Shown: positions 1-8,721, counted from the stretch's first letter. The stretch: 64,000 nt of DNA from Comamonas sp. B21-038 (GCF_022387135.1 NZ_CP092462.1:2418001-2482000); one strand, 5' to 3'. Translations and numbers: made by a program. The notes: a model not told the origin generated them from the sequence alone.

Positions 1-22
1 ACAGGCATTTTTGCAGGAGCAC

Positions 23-1027
23 ATGATGACTTATCTCCCTCTTGATGGCTATCCATCCGGCTTCCTGCCGTCCCGCGCGGCGCAGCCCGTACTCGTCGTG
101 GGCGATGGCATGCTTGACCGCTACTGGGACGGCCAGGTGGACCGCATCTCCCCAGAGGCGCCGGTGCCGGTCCTGTCGATGCACCATGAGTGGCAACGCG
201 CAGGGGGCGCGGCGAATGTGGCTGCCAATCTGGCGTCGCTCGGCAGTGTCTCCACCCTGGTCACCTGGCTGGGTGGCGATGCAGCGGGTGACCAGTTGAG
301 CGGTCTCATTGAGGCGGCCGGTGTGACCCTGAAGGCCGTACGCAGCCCGCAGGCGACGACGACCCAGAAGATCCGGGCCGTCTGCAGCCACCACCAGCTG
401 CTGCGCGTCGACATTGAGCAGCCCATTCCGCCGGACGCGCTGCAGGCGCTGTGCGCGCTGGTGGCCGAGCTGCTGCCGCAACACCCCTGGGTGGTGCTGA
501 GCGATTACCACAAAGGCGTGCTGGCCCAGTGCGACCAGCTGCTGCAACAGGCCCGGCAACAGGGCTGCCAGGTGCTGGTGGACCCCAAGGGCAGCTGCTT
601 TGACCAGTATGCCGGTGCCTGGCTGCTCAAACCCAATGAAAAGGAAGCGGCTGCCGTCACCGGCAGCTGGAGCGATGACACCGAGTTCGCCTCTCTGATG
701 GAAGCGCTGCGGGCGCGGCTGCGCCTGGAGCATCTGCTCGTGACCCGGGGGAGCCGGGGCATGTCACTGTTCAGCGCCGGCCAGCCTGCGGTGCACATCG
801 CGTCGGCAGCGCATGAGGTGTTCGATGTCAGCGGCGCGGGCGACACGGTGCTGGCCGCGCTGGCGGCCTGCCTGGCGGCAGGCGAGCCGTTGCACGATGC
901 GGTGCGGGGCGCCAATGCCGCTGCTGGCCTCGCGGTAGCCAAGTTCGGTACCGCCGTAGTGACAGAAGCGGAGCTGCTGCAGGCGCGGGCCCAAACTGCC
1001 CGCAAGGCGCGGTTGCCGGCGCACTGA
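23..1027 (+). CDS. hldA: D-glycero-beta-D-manno-heptose-7-phosphate kinase (HldE domain-I type)
   Basis: PfkB-family sugar kinase that phosphorylates heptose-7-phosphate at C1 to the 1,7-bisphosphate. The N-terminus shows GDGMLDRYWDGQVDRISPEA, the hallmark of the HldE/RfaE kinase domain, followed by GGAANVAANLASLGS. Near the C-terminus is the anion-hole and catalytic-base motif VSGAGDT. At 334 residues it is a free-standing kinase; the adenylyltransferase half is a separate gene at 18328. AGGAG at 15-19 supports starting at ATG 23 or ATG 26 rather than the TTG at 11. With gmhB, gmhA and the adenylyltransferase it completes the ADP-heptose route in this island. The promoter lies outside the window. 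It could belong to a D,D- or an L,D-heptose route, because no HldD epimerase is visible. Confidence 0.9.
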   Translation: MMTYLPLDGYPSGFLPSRAAQPVLVVGDGMLDRYWDGQVDRISPEAPVPVLSMHHEWQRAGGAANVAANLASLGSVSTLVTWLGGDAAGDQLSGLIEAAGVTLKAVRSPQATTTQKIRAVCSHHQLLRVDIEQPIPPDALQALCALVAELLPQHPWVVLSDYHKGVLAQCDQLLQQARQQGCQVLVDPKGSCFDQYAGAWLLKPNEKEAAAVTGSWSDDTEFASLMEALRARLRLEHLLVTRGSRGMSLFSAGQPAVHIASAAHEVFDVSGAGDTVLAALAACLAAGEPLHDAVRGANAAAGLAVAKFGTAVVTEAELLQARAQTARKARLPAH

Positions 1028-1419
1028 CACCCCCCTACCGCCCGCGCAGCGCATGCCGTGGGCACCTGACAGTTGGATGGCATGGCATTCACGACGCGCA
1101 ATGGCGCCGTGCCCACCCGACAGCAGCCACACTATCGGTCCGCTGCCTATGTAGCTATAAACAATCGTTATAGATTTTACGAATAAAAATACCTAGCGCC
1201 ACCGCAGCCGCCTGCCCCAGGGTCTTCGCCTGCCAGCACACCATGCGATAGCGCCTCCTGTAGCCAGCGTCAGTTGCGGGACAGGATTCTCCAGATTTCT
1301 CCTACAAGGCAAATAGCATCTTCACCTAAATTGACACTTTTTCACACAGTCTGTCGCCGCCTTCGGTGCCATCATGACAGTGTTGATTTGTCTGTGGGGG
1401 TCGTGGAGGAACGAGGGTT
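1028..1419. other. Intergenic region upstream of the sigma-54 activator gene
   Basis: These 392 bp hold no convincing gene. A short AT-rich patch lies at about 1150-1195 in otherwise GC-rich DNA and probably marks promoter DNA for the regulator at 1420. TTGACA at 1331-1336 resembles a -35 box, but I see no good -10 at the right distance. No clear -24/-12 element was found here. Confidence 0.4.
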
Positions 1420-2871
1420 ATGAAGCATGTATTGATCGTCGATGACGATACCGACTCGGCAGCCAGTATGCGGGCCTTGATCGCCGACGATGATTTTTCG
1501 GTCGCCGTGGCGCACAGCTTGCGCGACGCGCGGCGCCAGATGGCGCTGCAGCAACCGGCGCTGGTATTGCTGGACATCCAGCTGCCTGACGGCAGTGGTA
1601 TGGACCTGCTCAAGGACGCCGACGTCGTCGGTGATGCGTTGGTGGTGCTGGTCACCGGCCATGCCAGCCTGGACACCTCGATCGCGGCCCTGCGCCATGG
1701 CGCTACCGATTACCTGGTCAAGCCGGTGCAGTTTCCCCGGTTGAAAAAAATTCTGGCGCAGCTGACCGCGTTGTCACCCGCGTCCCGCCCGCTGAGCGCC
1801 GAAGCGCGCGATGCGGCACTGGCGCCCACGATGACCGCGCAGGGCCAGTTTGGGCGGCTGTGGGGCCGCGCGCCTGTGATGCAGCGCATCTATGCGCAGA
1901 TTGCCCGCGTGGCTCCCACGTCCATCACGGTCTTCATCACCGGAGAGAGTGGGACCGGCAAGGAGATGGCGGCGCAGACCCTGCATGACAGGAGTGCCCG
2001 CAGCGCCAAGCCGTTTGTCGCCGTCAATTGCGGCGCGATTTCTCCGAACCTGATGGAGAGTGAATTCTTCGGCCACGAAAAAGGCAGTTTCACCGGCGCC
2101 GACCGCCAGCACCAGGGCTTTTTTGAGCGCGCCGCCGGCGGCACCCTGTTTTTGGACGAAGTGACCGAAATGCCGCTGGACCTGCAGGTCAAGCTGCTGC
2201 GGGTGCTGGAGACCAGCACTTTCCATCGCGTCGGCTCGGCCCAGAGCCTGCAGGCCGATGTCCGTATCATTGCCGCCTCCAACCGCTGCCCTTTCGAAGC
2301 GGTCAAGGAAGGCCGGCTGCGCGAGGACCTGCTCTACCGCCTCAATGTGTTTCCGCTGCAGATGCCGCCGTTGCGCGAGCGGCTCAGCGATGTGCCCCTG
2401 CTTGCCGAGCATTTTCTGCGTGCCATCTCGGCCCAGGAAGGCGAGCCCAAGAAGCTCGGCGCAGCCGCCATCGCGCAGATCACCAGCTACCGCTGGCCGG
2501 GCAATGTGCGCGAGTTGCGCAATGCCATCCAGCGGGCCTATGTCATGGCCGAGGGCGGCGTCATTGACGAGGAATGGTTGCCCAAGACCGGAACCGGCGC
2601 GCCGCTGGCGGTGATGGACGTCCAGGAGCCGGCACAGATCCGCCCGCTGGCGGCAACCGCCGCCGCCGGGGACCCCGACACGCCGCAGCCGCCGGCAGCC
2701 GAGGCCACCTTGCAGCTTCCGGTAGGTATCTCGATGGCGACCGCCGAGCGCCAGCTGATCGAGGCGACGCTGAAGGAATGCCTCTACCAGAAGGAGCGCA
2801 CGGCCGCCGTGCTGGGCATCAGTCTCAAGACCCTGTACAACCGCCTCAAGGGCTACACCAGCCCACAGTGA
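1420..2871 (+). CDS. NtrC-family sigma-54-dependent response regulator
   Basis: Transcription activator of 483 residues with three parts. The N-terminal receiver (about 1-120) has the acidic pair VDDDTDS and the phospho-acceptor in LLDIQLPDG. The central AAA+ domain (about 150-390) has Walker A GESGTGKE and the sigma-54 contact loop GSFTGA, a Ser variant of GAFTGA. The C-terminal Fis-type helix-turn-helix contains AAVLGISLKTLYNRLKG. Such proteins bind upstream and use ATP to open sigma-54 promoters. There is no full partner kinase beside it; the closest candidate is the degenerate kinase at 8809. The sigma-54 gene at 10080 and six -24/-12 sites within 20 kb make it the likely activator of this island. 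GGAGGAACGAGG precedes the ATG. Confidence 0.93.
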   Translation: MKHVLIVDDDTDSAASMRALIADDDFSVAVAHSLRDARRQMALQQPALVLLDIQLPDGSGMDLLKDADVVGDALVVLVTGHASLDTSIAALRHGATDYLVKPVQFPRLKKILAQLTALSPASRPLSAEARDAALAPTMTAQGQFGRLWGRAPVMQRIYAQIARVAPTSITVFITGESGTGKEMAAQTLHDRSARSAKPFVAVNCGAISPNLMESEFFGHEKGSFTGADRQHQGFFERAAGGTLFLDEVTEMPLDLQVKLLRVLETSTFHRVGSAQSLQADVRIIAASNRCPFEAVKEGRLREDLLYRLNVFPLQMPPLRERLSDVPLLAEHFLRAISAQEGEPKKLGAAAIAQITSYRWPGNVRELRNAIQRAYVMAEGGVIDEEWLPKTGTGAPLAVMDVQEPAQIRPLAATAAAGDPDTPQPPAAEATLQLPVGISMATAERQLIEATLKECLYQKERTAAVLGISLKTLYNRLKGYTSPQ

Positions 2872-2925
2872 GCGCGCTGCACAGGGCGGGTGGCCTGTCC
2901 GCGTGGCCGGGTAACCGCCCCCTGG

Positions 2926-3918
2926 TCATGCGGTCACTTCCTCCAGCACCCGGCTCCAGTCGCTGGCAAAGCGTTCGATCGCAAAGCGCTCGCGCGCCAG
3001 CCGGCGGCCCTGGCTGCCCCACTCCGCCGCCAGGCCACGGTCAAGCAGCAGGAGCTGCATGGTCTCGACCAGGCGGTCGATCCGGTTGTCGATAAAGCCG
3101 TTCTTGCCACTGGTGATGACCGTGGCCAGCTCGGTGGTCGCCAGCCCGACGACCGGCAAGCCCATCATCATCGCCTCGATGACGGCCAAGCCCAGGCTGG
3201 TGTAGCGCACGGGATGGAAGAAGAAGCGGTGGCGCGCCATCAGCTCGGGCAAGGCCTGCTGCGCCACCTCGCCAGCGCCTCCCACGTCCTTGCTGCCTAT
3301 GCCCACCAGACACAACGGCACCTGCGCTGCAGCCTGCTGCCATACATCCAGCCCCAACCGCCTGCCGCGCCGCCCGATGTTGTTGACCACCACCAGCCCC
3401 TGGGCCAGCTCGCCGCTCCAGACATGCTCGGCCAGCGGCTTGACGCCGTGCTCCACCACCCGGAAAGGCGTGACGCCGTTGTCCCACATCAGCGCATTGA
3501 AATGGGTCACATGGACCAGCAAAGCCTGCGGGTCCTGGCACCAGTGCAGCGTGTTGGTAGGGCTGTCCTGCGGCGGGTCATGCTCCAGCACGATGCGGGG
3601 CAGGCGCTGCTGCGCCGCGCTCAGCAGATGGCGGTCCGTCTCCCAGGCCTGTCTGGACTGGTACAGCACCACGTCGAACTCCATCGACTGGATCTGCGCC
3701 AGCGGCGCTTCATGGACATCCGGCCCCCAGGGCAAGCTGCCACTGCGGCCACTGTGGTGGGTGCTGCGCGCCGTATCGGTGACGAGCCAGAACGCGTGCG
3801 GCACCTGCGTCAGGTTGTAGAGATAGTTGCCGTGGACGTGCCAGGTCAGCACCCGCAGTTTTCTGCGCGGCTGCAGCAGTACGGGCACGGTCCGCTCAGC
3901 GGAGAGTTGCATGCTCAT
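2926..3918 (-). CDS. Glycosyltransferase, GT4-like (GT-B fold)
   Basis: Probable cytoplasmic glycosyltransferase of 330 residues that transfers a sugar from a nucleotide donor. The C-terminal half carries the donor-site pattern of GT4 enzymes, YTSLGLAVIEAMMMGLPVVG, with the expected Glu and Gly-rich loop. The N-terminal half (LRVLTWHVHGNYLYNLTQ) fits an acceptor domain. The open frame extends further upstream, but the start at 3918 is preferred: AAGGAAC sits just before it and it overlaps the end of the previous gene by only 23 bases. It is last in a four-gene leftward operon with a GT9 enzyme, gmhB and another GT4. Acceptor and sugar are unknown; heptose is an inference from context. Confidence 0.8.
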   Translation of the reverse strand: MSMQLSAERTVPVLLQPRRKLRVLTWHVHGNYLYNLTQVPHAFWLVTDTARSTHHSGRSGSLPWGPDVHEAPLAQIQSMEFDVVLYQSRQAWETDRHLLSAAQQRLPRIVLEHDPPQDSPTNTLHWCQDPQALLVHVTHFNALMWDNGVTPFRVVEHGVKPLAEHVWSGELAQGLVVVNNIGRRGRRLGLDVWQQAAAQVPLCLVGIGSKDVGGAGEVAQQALPELMARHRFFFHPVRYTSLGLAVIEAMMMGLPVVGLATTELATVITSGKNGFIDNRIDRLVETMQLLLLDRGLAAEWGSQGRRLARERFAIERFASDWSRVLEEVTA

Positions 3919-5047
3919 GGTGTTCCTTGTAAGGCCAGGCGGGCACTTGCGGTGCGCCTGACGAGGGGCCGGTGTGCCACCGGCCGGTGGTGAGCAGCTC
4001 CAGAGCGGCCTGCGCCACCGTATCGGCCGACAGCCCCCAGGCACAGGGATGGCCGATGGGACAGACCCGGTGCGCACAGGGCCGGCACTCAAGCGCATGG
4101 GCCAGCACCCGATGGCGGGAACGGTCCAGCGGCGCCCAGCGGCCGGTGTCACTGCCGCAGGCCGCCACGACGCTGGGCGTCTGCAGTGCAGCGGCGATAT
4201 GGGAGACGCCGGTGTCATTGCAGACCAGCAGCGCGGCGCTGTCGATCAACACGCCCAGGGTCCACAGATCGGTCTGGCCGCAGAGGTTGGTGCACGGCGC
4301 ACGCATCAGCGAGGCCACCGAGGCGACCAGCTCGCGCTCGGCCGCAGTGCCAGTCAGTACCACCGGCCAGCCCGCCTCGGCCAGGCGGTCGGCCACCTCG
4401 GCAAAATAGCCGGCCGGCCAGCGGCGCGACGGCAGTTGCGAGCCCACATGCACGATCACGTAGCGGCGGTTGCGCGGCACCAGCGCATGGGCGCGCTGGT
4501 AGTCTGCCGCGTGCAGCGGGAAATCCAGGTCGCTGCTGGTGGCGGGCAGGCCCAGGTGCCGGGTCAGCGCCAGCAGGCGCTGCAGCTCATGGCCCTGGAC
4601 CGGCCAGCGCAAAAAAAGGGCTGCATCCGGGGCATCCGGCGCATCCCGCCCGCCCGGGCAGGCCCCCTCTTCGCAGAACCCGGCCAAGCGGCCGGCCTGC
4701 CACTGGGCCAGCATCGCATTGACGATGCCGCCCGAGCCGTGCAGTTGCAGCACCAGGTCAAAATGGCGCGCGCGCATGCGCTGCAGAAACCGCTCGCGCT
4801 GCTGCCGCGTGGGCTCAGCCACTTCGGGCAGACCGGGCCAACCGGCAAAGGGCTCAAAACGATCGATGCTGTCCAGCCGGTCGGCCAGCGCCTCGGCCCA
4901 GGGCAGCCCCACCAGGGTGATTTCCGCCTGCGGCCAAGCCGCGCGGACAGCACGCAATGCAGGGGTCGCCACCAGCATGTCCCCCAGCATCAGCGCCCGG
5001 AACACCGCCACCCGGCGTGGCGCCAGTGCGCCAGAGGCCGAGGTCAT
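3896..5047 (-). CDS. Glycosyltransferase family 9 (heptosyltransferase-like)
   Basis: GT9 enzyme of 383 residues, the family of LPS heptosyltransferases that use ADP-heptose. It has the N-terminal pattern FRALMLGDMLVATPALRAVR, a middle HVGSQLPSRRWPAGYFAEVA, and the donor-binding CNDTGVSHIAAALQTPSV. A Cys-rich stretch near the C-terminus (CRPCAHRVCPIGHPC) also appears, in variant form, in the second GT9 gene at 17125. The ATG at 5047 overlaps the gmhB stop as ATGA, implying translational coupling; the longer frame to 5167 would run far into gmhB. Lying next to gmhB, it most likely adds heptose to an envelope glycan, but the acceptor cannot be read from sequence. Confidence 0.85.
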   Translation of the reverse strand: MTSASGALAPRRVAVFRALMLGDMLVATPALRAVRAAWPQAEITLVGLPWAEALADRLDSIDRFEPFAGWPGLPEVAEPTRQQRERFLQRMRARHFDLVLQLHGSGGIVNAMLAQWQAGRLAGFCEEGACPGGRDAPDAPDAALFLRWPVQGHELQRLLALTRHLGLPATSSDLDFPLHAADYQRAHALVPRNRRYVIVHVGSQLPSRRWPAGYFAEVADRLAEAGWPVVLTGTAAERELVASVASLMRAPCTNLCGQTDLWTLGVLIDSAALLVCNDTGVSHIAAALQTPSVVAACGSDTGRWAPLDRSRHRVLAHALECRPCAHRVCPIGHPCAWGLSADTVAQAALELLTTGRWHTGPSSGAPQVPAWPYKEHHEHATLR

Positions 5048-5604
5048 GCGGGCTCCAGAATGATGCGGACGACCTCTTCCCACGCCGTGCAGCGCGCCGA
5101 AGGCGCGCGCCCGGGTCCTGGCTTCCAGACGGTCTCCCCGCCGGAGTCGTAAAGGATGGTGCGGCAACCGGCGCCGCTGCCCGCTTCGACATCGTCCAAG
5201 GTATCTCCGATCATCCAGGAACGCGCCAGGTCGATGTCGTAGAGATCACCGGCCTCCTCGATCATGCCGGGCAGAGGTTTGCGGCACACACAGACCGGCG
5301 CCCCATCCGGGCTGGCCTGGTGGGGGCAGAACTGGAAACCACGCAGCTGCACACCGGCTTCCTCGCGCAGACGCCGGGCCAGCGCATCGCGCAGCACGAG
5401 CAGCTCTGCTTCCGAGAAATAGCCGCGGGCCACGCCGCTCTGGTTGGTCACCACCACCAGCTCATAGCCCTGCTGCGCCAAGTCGGCCATGGCCTGCAAT
5501 GCCCCCGGGCGGAACTCCAGCAGCTCAGGGTTGACGTTGTAAGGCACGTTTTCGACCAGGGTGCCGTCCTTGTCGACAAAAATCGCGGGCTTGCGGCCGG
5601 TCAT
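5044..5604 (-). CDS. gmhB: D-glycero-D-manno-heptose 1,7-bisphosphate 7-phosphatase (HAD family)
   Basis: Removes the 7-phosphate of heptose-1,7-bisphosphate to leave the 1-phosphate for nucleotidyl activation. HAD motif I is FVDKDGTLVENVPYN, motif II is VVTNQSG, and a zinc-binding loop reads CPHQASPDGAPVCVC, as in GmhB/HisB-type phosphatases. Motif IV is IGDTLDDVEAG. The length of 186 residues is normal. The start at 5604 gives an ATGA overlap with the preceding glycosyltransferase; a start at 5613 is also possible. Anomer preference (alpha or beta) cannot be assigned without alignment. Confidence 0.88.
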   Translation of the reverse strand: MTGRKPAIFVDKDGTLVENVPYNVNPELLEFRPGALQAMADLAQQGYELVVVTNQSGVARGYFSEAELLVLRDALARRLREEAGVQLRGFQFCPHQASPDGAPVCVCRKPLPGMIEEAGDLYDIDLARSWMIGDTLDDVEAGSGAGCRTILYDSGGETVWKPGPGRAPSARCTAWEEVVRIILEPA

Positions 5605-6956
5605 CGCTGCCACCCCGCATAGCCCCCCTGCCCCAGCGCGGGAGTTTGCCAGGGCGGCGCAGACAGCGCGTTCCAGGGGCCCGGCGATGCCGGGGCTGCA
5701 GCCCCCAGGCGCCCGCCGGCGGACGACAGGCGCTGGAACACAGCAGCGAGGTCGCGTGCAATCTGGCCCCAGGTGAAATGCTTGTGCACGCGCTGCATCC
5801 CGGCCAGCCCCATCGCCCGGGCCAGGCGCGGCTGCGCATGGAGCTTCTGCAGAGCCTGCGCCAGCGCCTGCGGTTGCTTGGGCTCGACGAGGTAGCCCGT
5901 CACCCCATCACAGACGGTATAGGCAATGCCGCCCACCTTGCTGCCGATCACCGGGGTGCCGCATGCCATCGCCTCCAGCGGCGTGATGCCGAACGGCTCG
6001 TACCAGGGCGTGGTGACGAATACATCGGCCGCCAGGTACCAGTCACGCAGCTCCTCACGATCGCGGCGGCCGGCAAAGCTCACCCGTTCGCTGATACCCA
6101 GCGAATGCGACAGGCCCATCAACCGGTGCAGCTCAGGGCAGGTCTCGGGGTCCGGAATGCGCTGCTCGCCACCGACCACCACCAGCCGGGCGGGCACTGT
6201 GCGCGGCAACAGCGCCAGTGCGCGGATCACGTTGTCAATGCCCTTGCGTGGCACCATGCGCCCCAGCTGCAGCACGATGAATTCATCCTGCACCAGTCCG
6301 AGCCGCGCCCTCGCCTCGCTGCGCGAGCCGGGACGGAACAGCTGGGTGTCGACCCCGCAGGCCACCGTGTCGATATGCGACGGCATTGCGCCATAGAGCC
6401 GGATCAGGTCGCTGCGGTCCTGCGGGCATTCGGCAATCAGCCGGTCCGAGCCATGGACCAGCGCCCGCTCGATGGTCTCGCGCTCATTCGGAAACCCGTC
6501 GGCCGCGCCCTGGTGTTCGCGCCGGACCAGCCCCAGCGCATGGAAGGTCGTCACCAACGGCGCACGCAGCGCACTGCGCAGGGCCATGCCCACCCAACCG
6601 GACATGAAAAAGTTCGCATGGATCGCGTCATAACGGCGGCGGGGCTCCAGCAAGCTGCGCGCTTGCTGCGCAAAATCAGGCATCCACTGCAGCAATTTTT
6701 CCTTGGGAATGTGGTGGGCAGGGCCTGCATCGATATGCAGCACCCGCACGCCAGGCGCCATCTCAACCTCGGCCGGCAGATGGGGGTCGTCGCGGCGCGT
6801 CAGCACATCCACCTGGTGGCCCATCTCCCCCAGGCAGCGGGCGACGCTGTCCACATAGACATTTTGGCCCCCGGCATCGGTGCTGCCGGTCAACGCAAGG
6901 GGCGAGGCATGCTCGCTGATCATTGCAATGTTCAAACGCTTGTCGTCATCCATCAC
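5601..6956 (-). CDS. Glycosyltransferase family 4
   Basis: Retaining glycosyltransferase of 451 residues. The N-terminal STDAGGQNVYVDSVARCLGE is the loop typical of the MshA/sucrose-phosphate-synthase branch of GT4. The donor site is EPFGITPLEAMACGTPVIGS, with the two family Glu residues. It is first of four coupled leftward genes (GT4, gmhB, GT9, GT4-like). A one-mismatch -24/-12 element at 7013-7026 lies about 45 bases upstream of the expected transcript start-to-ATG interval. The two adjacent ATGs at 6956 and 6953 are both possible starts. Sugar donor and acceptor are unknown. Confidence 0.85.
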   Translation of the reverse strand: MMDDDKRLNIAMISEHASPLALTGSTDAGGQNVYVDSVARCLGEMGHQVDVLTRRDDPHLPAEVEMAPGVRVLHIDAGPAHHIPKEKLLQWMPDFAQQARSLLEPRRRYDAIHANFFMSGWVGMALRSALRAPLVTTFHALGLVRREHQGAADGFPNERETIERALVHGSDRLIAECPQDRSDLIRLYGAMPSHIDTVACGVDTQLFRPGSRSEARARLGLVQDEFIVLQLGRMVPRKGIDNVIRALALLPRTVPARLVVVGGEQRIPDPETCPELHRLMGLSHSLGISERVSFAGRRDREELRDWYLAADVFVTTPWYEPFGITPLEAMACGTPVIGSKVGGIAYTVCDGVTGYLVEPKQPQALAQALQKLHAQPRLARAMGLAGMQRVHKHFTWGQIARDLAAVFQRLSSAGGRLGAAAPASPGPWNALSAPPWQTPALGQGGYAGWQR

Positions 6957-6987
6957 TCGCTCCTTGCTGTTGGATCGCTGTACCGGT

Positions 6988-7482
6988 TCAAGACTTCACT
7001 GCCAGTACCCCGGCAATTTCCATACCCGTGGAGCGGTCCAGCGCAATCGCACGCAAGTGGGCCGCCACCATCAGCGAGCAGGCCTCGTCCCAGCTGGACA
7101 GGGCGCCACTGGCCGCGACCACCAGGCCGTCCAGCCAGACGCCGCCCCAGAGCAGGGAGTCGTCATGGGCCAAACGGTGGGGCTCCATCAGGATCAGCTG
7201 GCGGCCCCCCATGCGGTGGCGCCAGCACAGCCGCGCCTTGTCGCGCGCAAACTGGGCGTAGTCGGCATCCCAGTGCGCGCGCGGACCCACCGAATGCTCG
7301 TAGAGCACCGCTTCATCAAACGGGCAGCTGCCATGGGGGCGGCCGGGGTCGAGCACCACCAGATGCAGCACATGGCAGGCGCTGACGCCGGGGCACTGCA
7401 GCAGTTTCTCGATGGACGGCAGCGCCAGCGCAACGGCCGCGCGGGCCGCATCGTGGTCTACAAAATGGCTATGGGGTTTCAT
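6988..7482 (-). CDS. Hypothetical protein
   Basis: Predicted soluble protein of 164 residues that I do not recognise. It begins MKPHSHFVDHDAARAAVALA, suggesting an N-terminal helix, and has no signal peptide or membrane segment. A stretch near the C-terminus, LDRSTGMEIAGVLAV, is strand-like. The open frame continues upstream to 7776, but that part overlaps the divergent L,D-transpeptidase gene and looks like shadow sequence, so ATG 7482 is used. It lies 31 bases upstream of the GT4 gene on the same strand and may be cotranscribed. Confidence 0.6.
   Translation of the reverse strand: MKPHSHFVDHDAARAAVALALPSIEKLLQCPGVSACHVLHLVVLDPGRPHGSCPFDEAVLYEHSVGPRAHWDADYAQFARDKARLCWRHRMGGRQLILMEPHRLAHDDSLLWGGVWLDGLVVAASGALSSWDEACSLMVAAHLRAIALDRSTGMEIAGVLAVKS
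7013..7026 (-). promoter_or_regulatory. Candidate sigma-54 promoter, one mismatch (GT4 operon)
   Basis: On the minus strand this reads GGTATGGAAATTGC, matching GGCAYR-N4-TTGC except C to T in the -24 box. The GG/GC spacing is the required 10 bases. Transcription would start near 7001, about 45 bases before the GT4 ATG at 6956. That matches the leader length of the gene at 12543. It lies inside the 3' end of the hypothetical gene 6988-7482. Confidence 0.45.
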
Positions 7483-7531
7483 GGCCGGTCTCGGGCAATC
7501 GGCATTCCTGCGGGCCACGCGCGGCGGCATC

Positions 7532-7545
7532 GGCACAGCATTTGC
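7532..7545 (+). promoter_or_regulatory. Sigma-54 -24/-12 promoter of the L,D-transpeptidase
   Basis: Reads GGCACAGCATTTGC, a full match to GGCAYR-N4-TTGC. It lies in the 97-bp divergent gap between 7482 and 7580, pointing at the L,D-transpeptidase. The predicted start near 7557 leaves a 23-base leader, the same as for the SDR gene at 16391. Confidence 0.72.
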
Positions 7546-7579
7546 CCTGCCAGCGCCACCCCCCAGCGAAGGAATTCGT

Positions 7580-8407
7580 ATGCAACCACCGCCACAGCGG
7601 CGAACCGCCGGCTCTCTGCGCTGCAGTGCAGCGCGGGCGCTGATGCCCGTTCTGGTACTGCTGGTGCCCACCAGCCAAGCGCAGGTGGCGCAGCCCTCAG
7701 CCGAGGCGGCCAGCATGCAGCACTGGATTGTGCGGACCGGCGACCACCGCGCGCGCCCGTTCGTGATCGTCGACAAGCGCGAGGCCCGGCTGTGGATCTA
7801 CGATGCGCGCGGCCAGTTGGTTGAGAGCACGGCGGTGCTGCTGGGAAGTGCCAGAGGTGATGCCTCAGTGCCCGGCATCGGCCAGCGCCCGCTCGGCCAG
7901 ATTCGCGCTGATGAACGCACGACACCTGCCGGGCGCTTCTGGCTGGAGCCGGGACGCAATCTGGCGGGGGAAGACATCTTGTGGCTGGACTATGGTGCGG
8001 CCGTCTCGCTGCACCGGGTACGGCCCGGCGGACCGCAGGATCGGCGGCTGCCGCGGCTGATGACCCGCTCGGCCGCCGACAACCGTATCTCCTACGGCTG
8101 CATCAACGTGCCGATCGCCGTTTACAACCGCAGCCTACACGCTGCATTTTCCAGCGGCGGTGGCTACGCCTATGTGCTCCCGGAGGTGCAAAGCTTGCGG
8201 CAGGCCTTTCCGTTCGTGCAGCCCTTGGCAGCGCGGGCTGCGGCTGCCAGGGCGCAGGGGGGCGTGGGGGGCGCTCAGCCCCGGTCGGCGCGTGCAGGAC
8301 GCGTGTTGCCCATGGCGCCATTGCCGCTGCTGCTGCCACCGGTGGCACCGCTGGCGTTGCCATTGGTGCCGCCGGTGCCGCCCGTGCCCGCGCCTCCGGT
8401 GGACTGA
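7580..8407 (+). CDS. Exported L,D-transpeptidase (YkuD family)
   Basis: Periplasmic peptidoglycan cross-linking or lipoprotein-attaching enzyme. The ATG at 7580 follows AAGGAA and opens a signal peptide ending in LVPTSQAQ. The YkuD core includes FVIVDKREARLWIYDARGQL, GRFWLEPG, a His in VSLHRVRPGG, and the catalytic Cys in ISYGCINVP. The total is 275 residues. The last 50 or so (alternating PL/PV/LP) lie outside the domain and are encoded on the strand opposite the Gly/Ser-rich gene 8275-8721, a 133-bp convergent overlap. That tail may be incidental read-through. A sigma-54 element lies just upstream, suggesting wall remodelling as part of the island's output. Confidence 0.85.
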   Translation: MQPPPQRRTAGSLRCSAARALMPVLVLLVPTSQAQVAQPSAEAASMQHWIVRTGDHRARPFVIVDKREARLWIYDARGQLVESTAVLLGSARGDASVPGIGQRPLGQIRADERTTPAGRFWLEPGRNLAGEDILWLDYGAAVSLHRVRPGGPQDRRLPRLMTRSAADNRISYGCINVPIAVYNRSLHAAFSSGGGYAYVLPEVQSLRQAFPFVQPLAARAAAARAQGGVGGAQPRSARAGRVLPMAPLPLLLPPVAPLALPLVPPVPPVPAPPVD

Positions 8408-8721
8408 CGGTCCGTTGCGGTACTGCCTGCACCGCTCGTGCCGCCTGCATTGGCGGGCGAACTCGGAGCGCCCGGACGGTTGGAGTAATCCCCTACCGGT
8501 GGCGTCGCTGTGCCGCTGCTGCCGGTGGCGCCGCTCGTGCTGCCGCTGGCGTTGCTGCCACCTTGGCCAGTGGCGTTGGCGCCGGATGACGCGGGCTGGG
8601 TCTGCTGGGCGTCGGCATTGCCGGACATGCCCGTCGAGGGCGTTTGCGCATGGCTGGCGGCCAGAGGCATGAGGATGCAGGCGGAGATGGCTACCAGGGC
8701 CGAGGTATGGAACGAGTGCAT
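8275..8721 (-). CDS. Secreted Gly/Ser/Thr/Ala-rich low-complexity protein
   Basis: A 148-residue protein with a convincing signal peptide (ending LMPLAASHAQTPS) and a body made almost wholly of Gly, Ser, Ala, Thr and Asn, so it is probably disordered in the periplasm or outside the cell. CAGGAG lies at normal distance from the ATG, and a full-match sigma-54 element is found 52-66 bases upstream. These two signals, rather than homology, support it as a real gene. Its 3' end overlaps the L,D-transpeptidase gene convergently. Function unknown; it could be a wall-associated filler or a substrate. Confidence 0.7.
   Translation of the reverse strand: MHSFHTSALVAISACILMPLAASHAQTPSTGMSGNADAQQTQPASSGANATGQGGSNASGSTSGATGSSGTATPPVGDYSNRPGAPSSPANAGGTSGAGSTATDRQSTGGAGTGGTGGTNGNASGATGGSSSGNGAMGNTRPARADRG

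Noticed and set aside
4..14. GG and GC near the window start, as a sigma-54 site for the first gene
   Set aside because: GG and GC are only 7 bases apart instead of 10; the real promoter is outside the window.
5646..7385. A long open frame on the plus strand opposite the glycosyltransferase genes
   Set aside because: It lies opposite convincing minus-strand genes, has composition typical of antisense reading of high-GC DNA, and shows no domain.
7495..7508. Minus-strand GGAATGCCGATTGC as a sigma-54 site for the hypothetical gene
   Set aside because: The -24 box has a mismatch at a key position, and transcription would start on the gene's own ATG.
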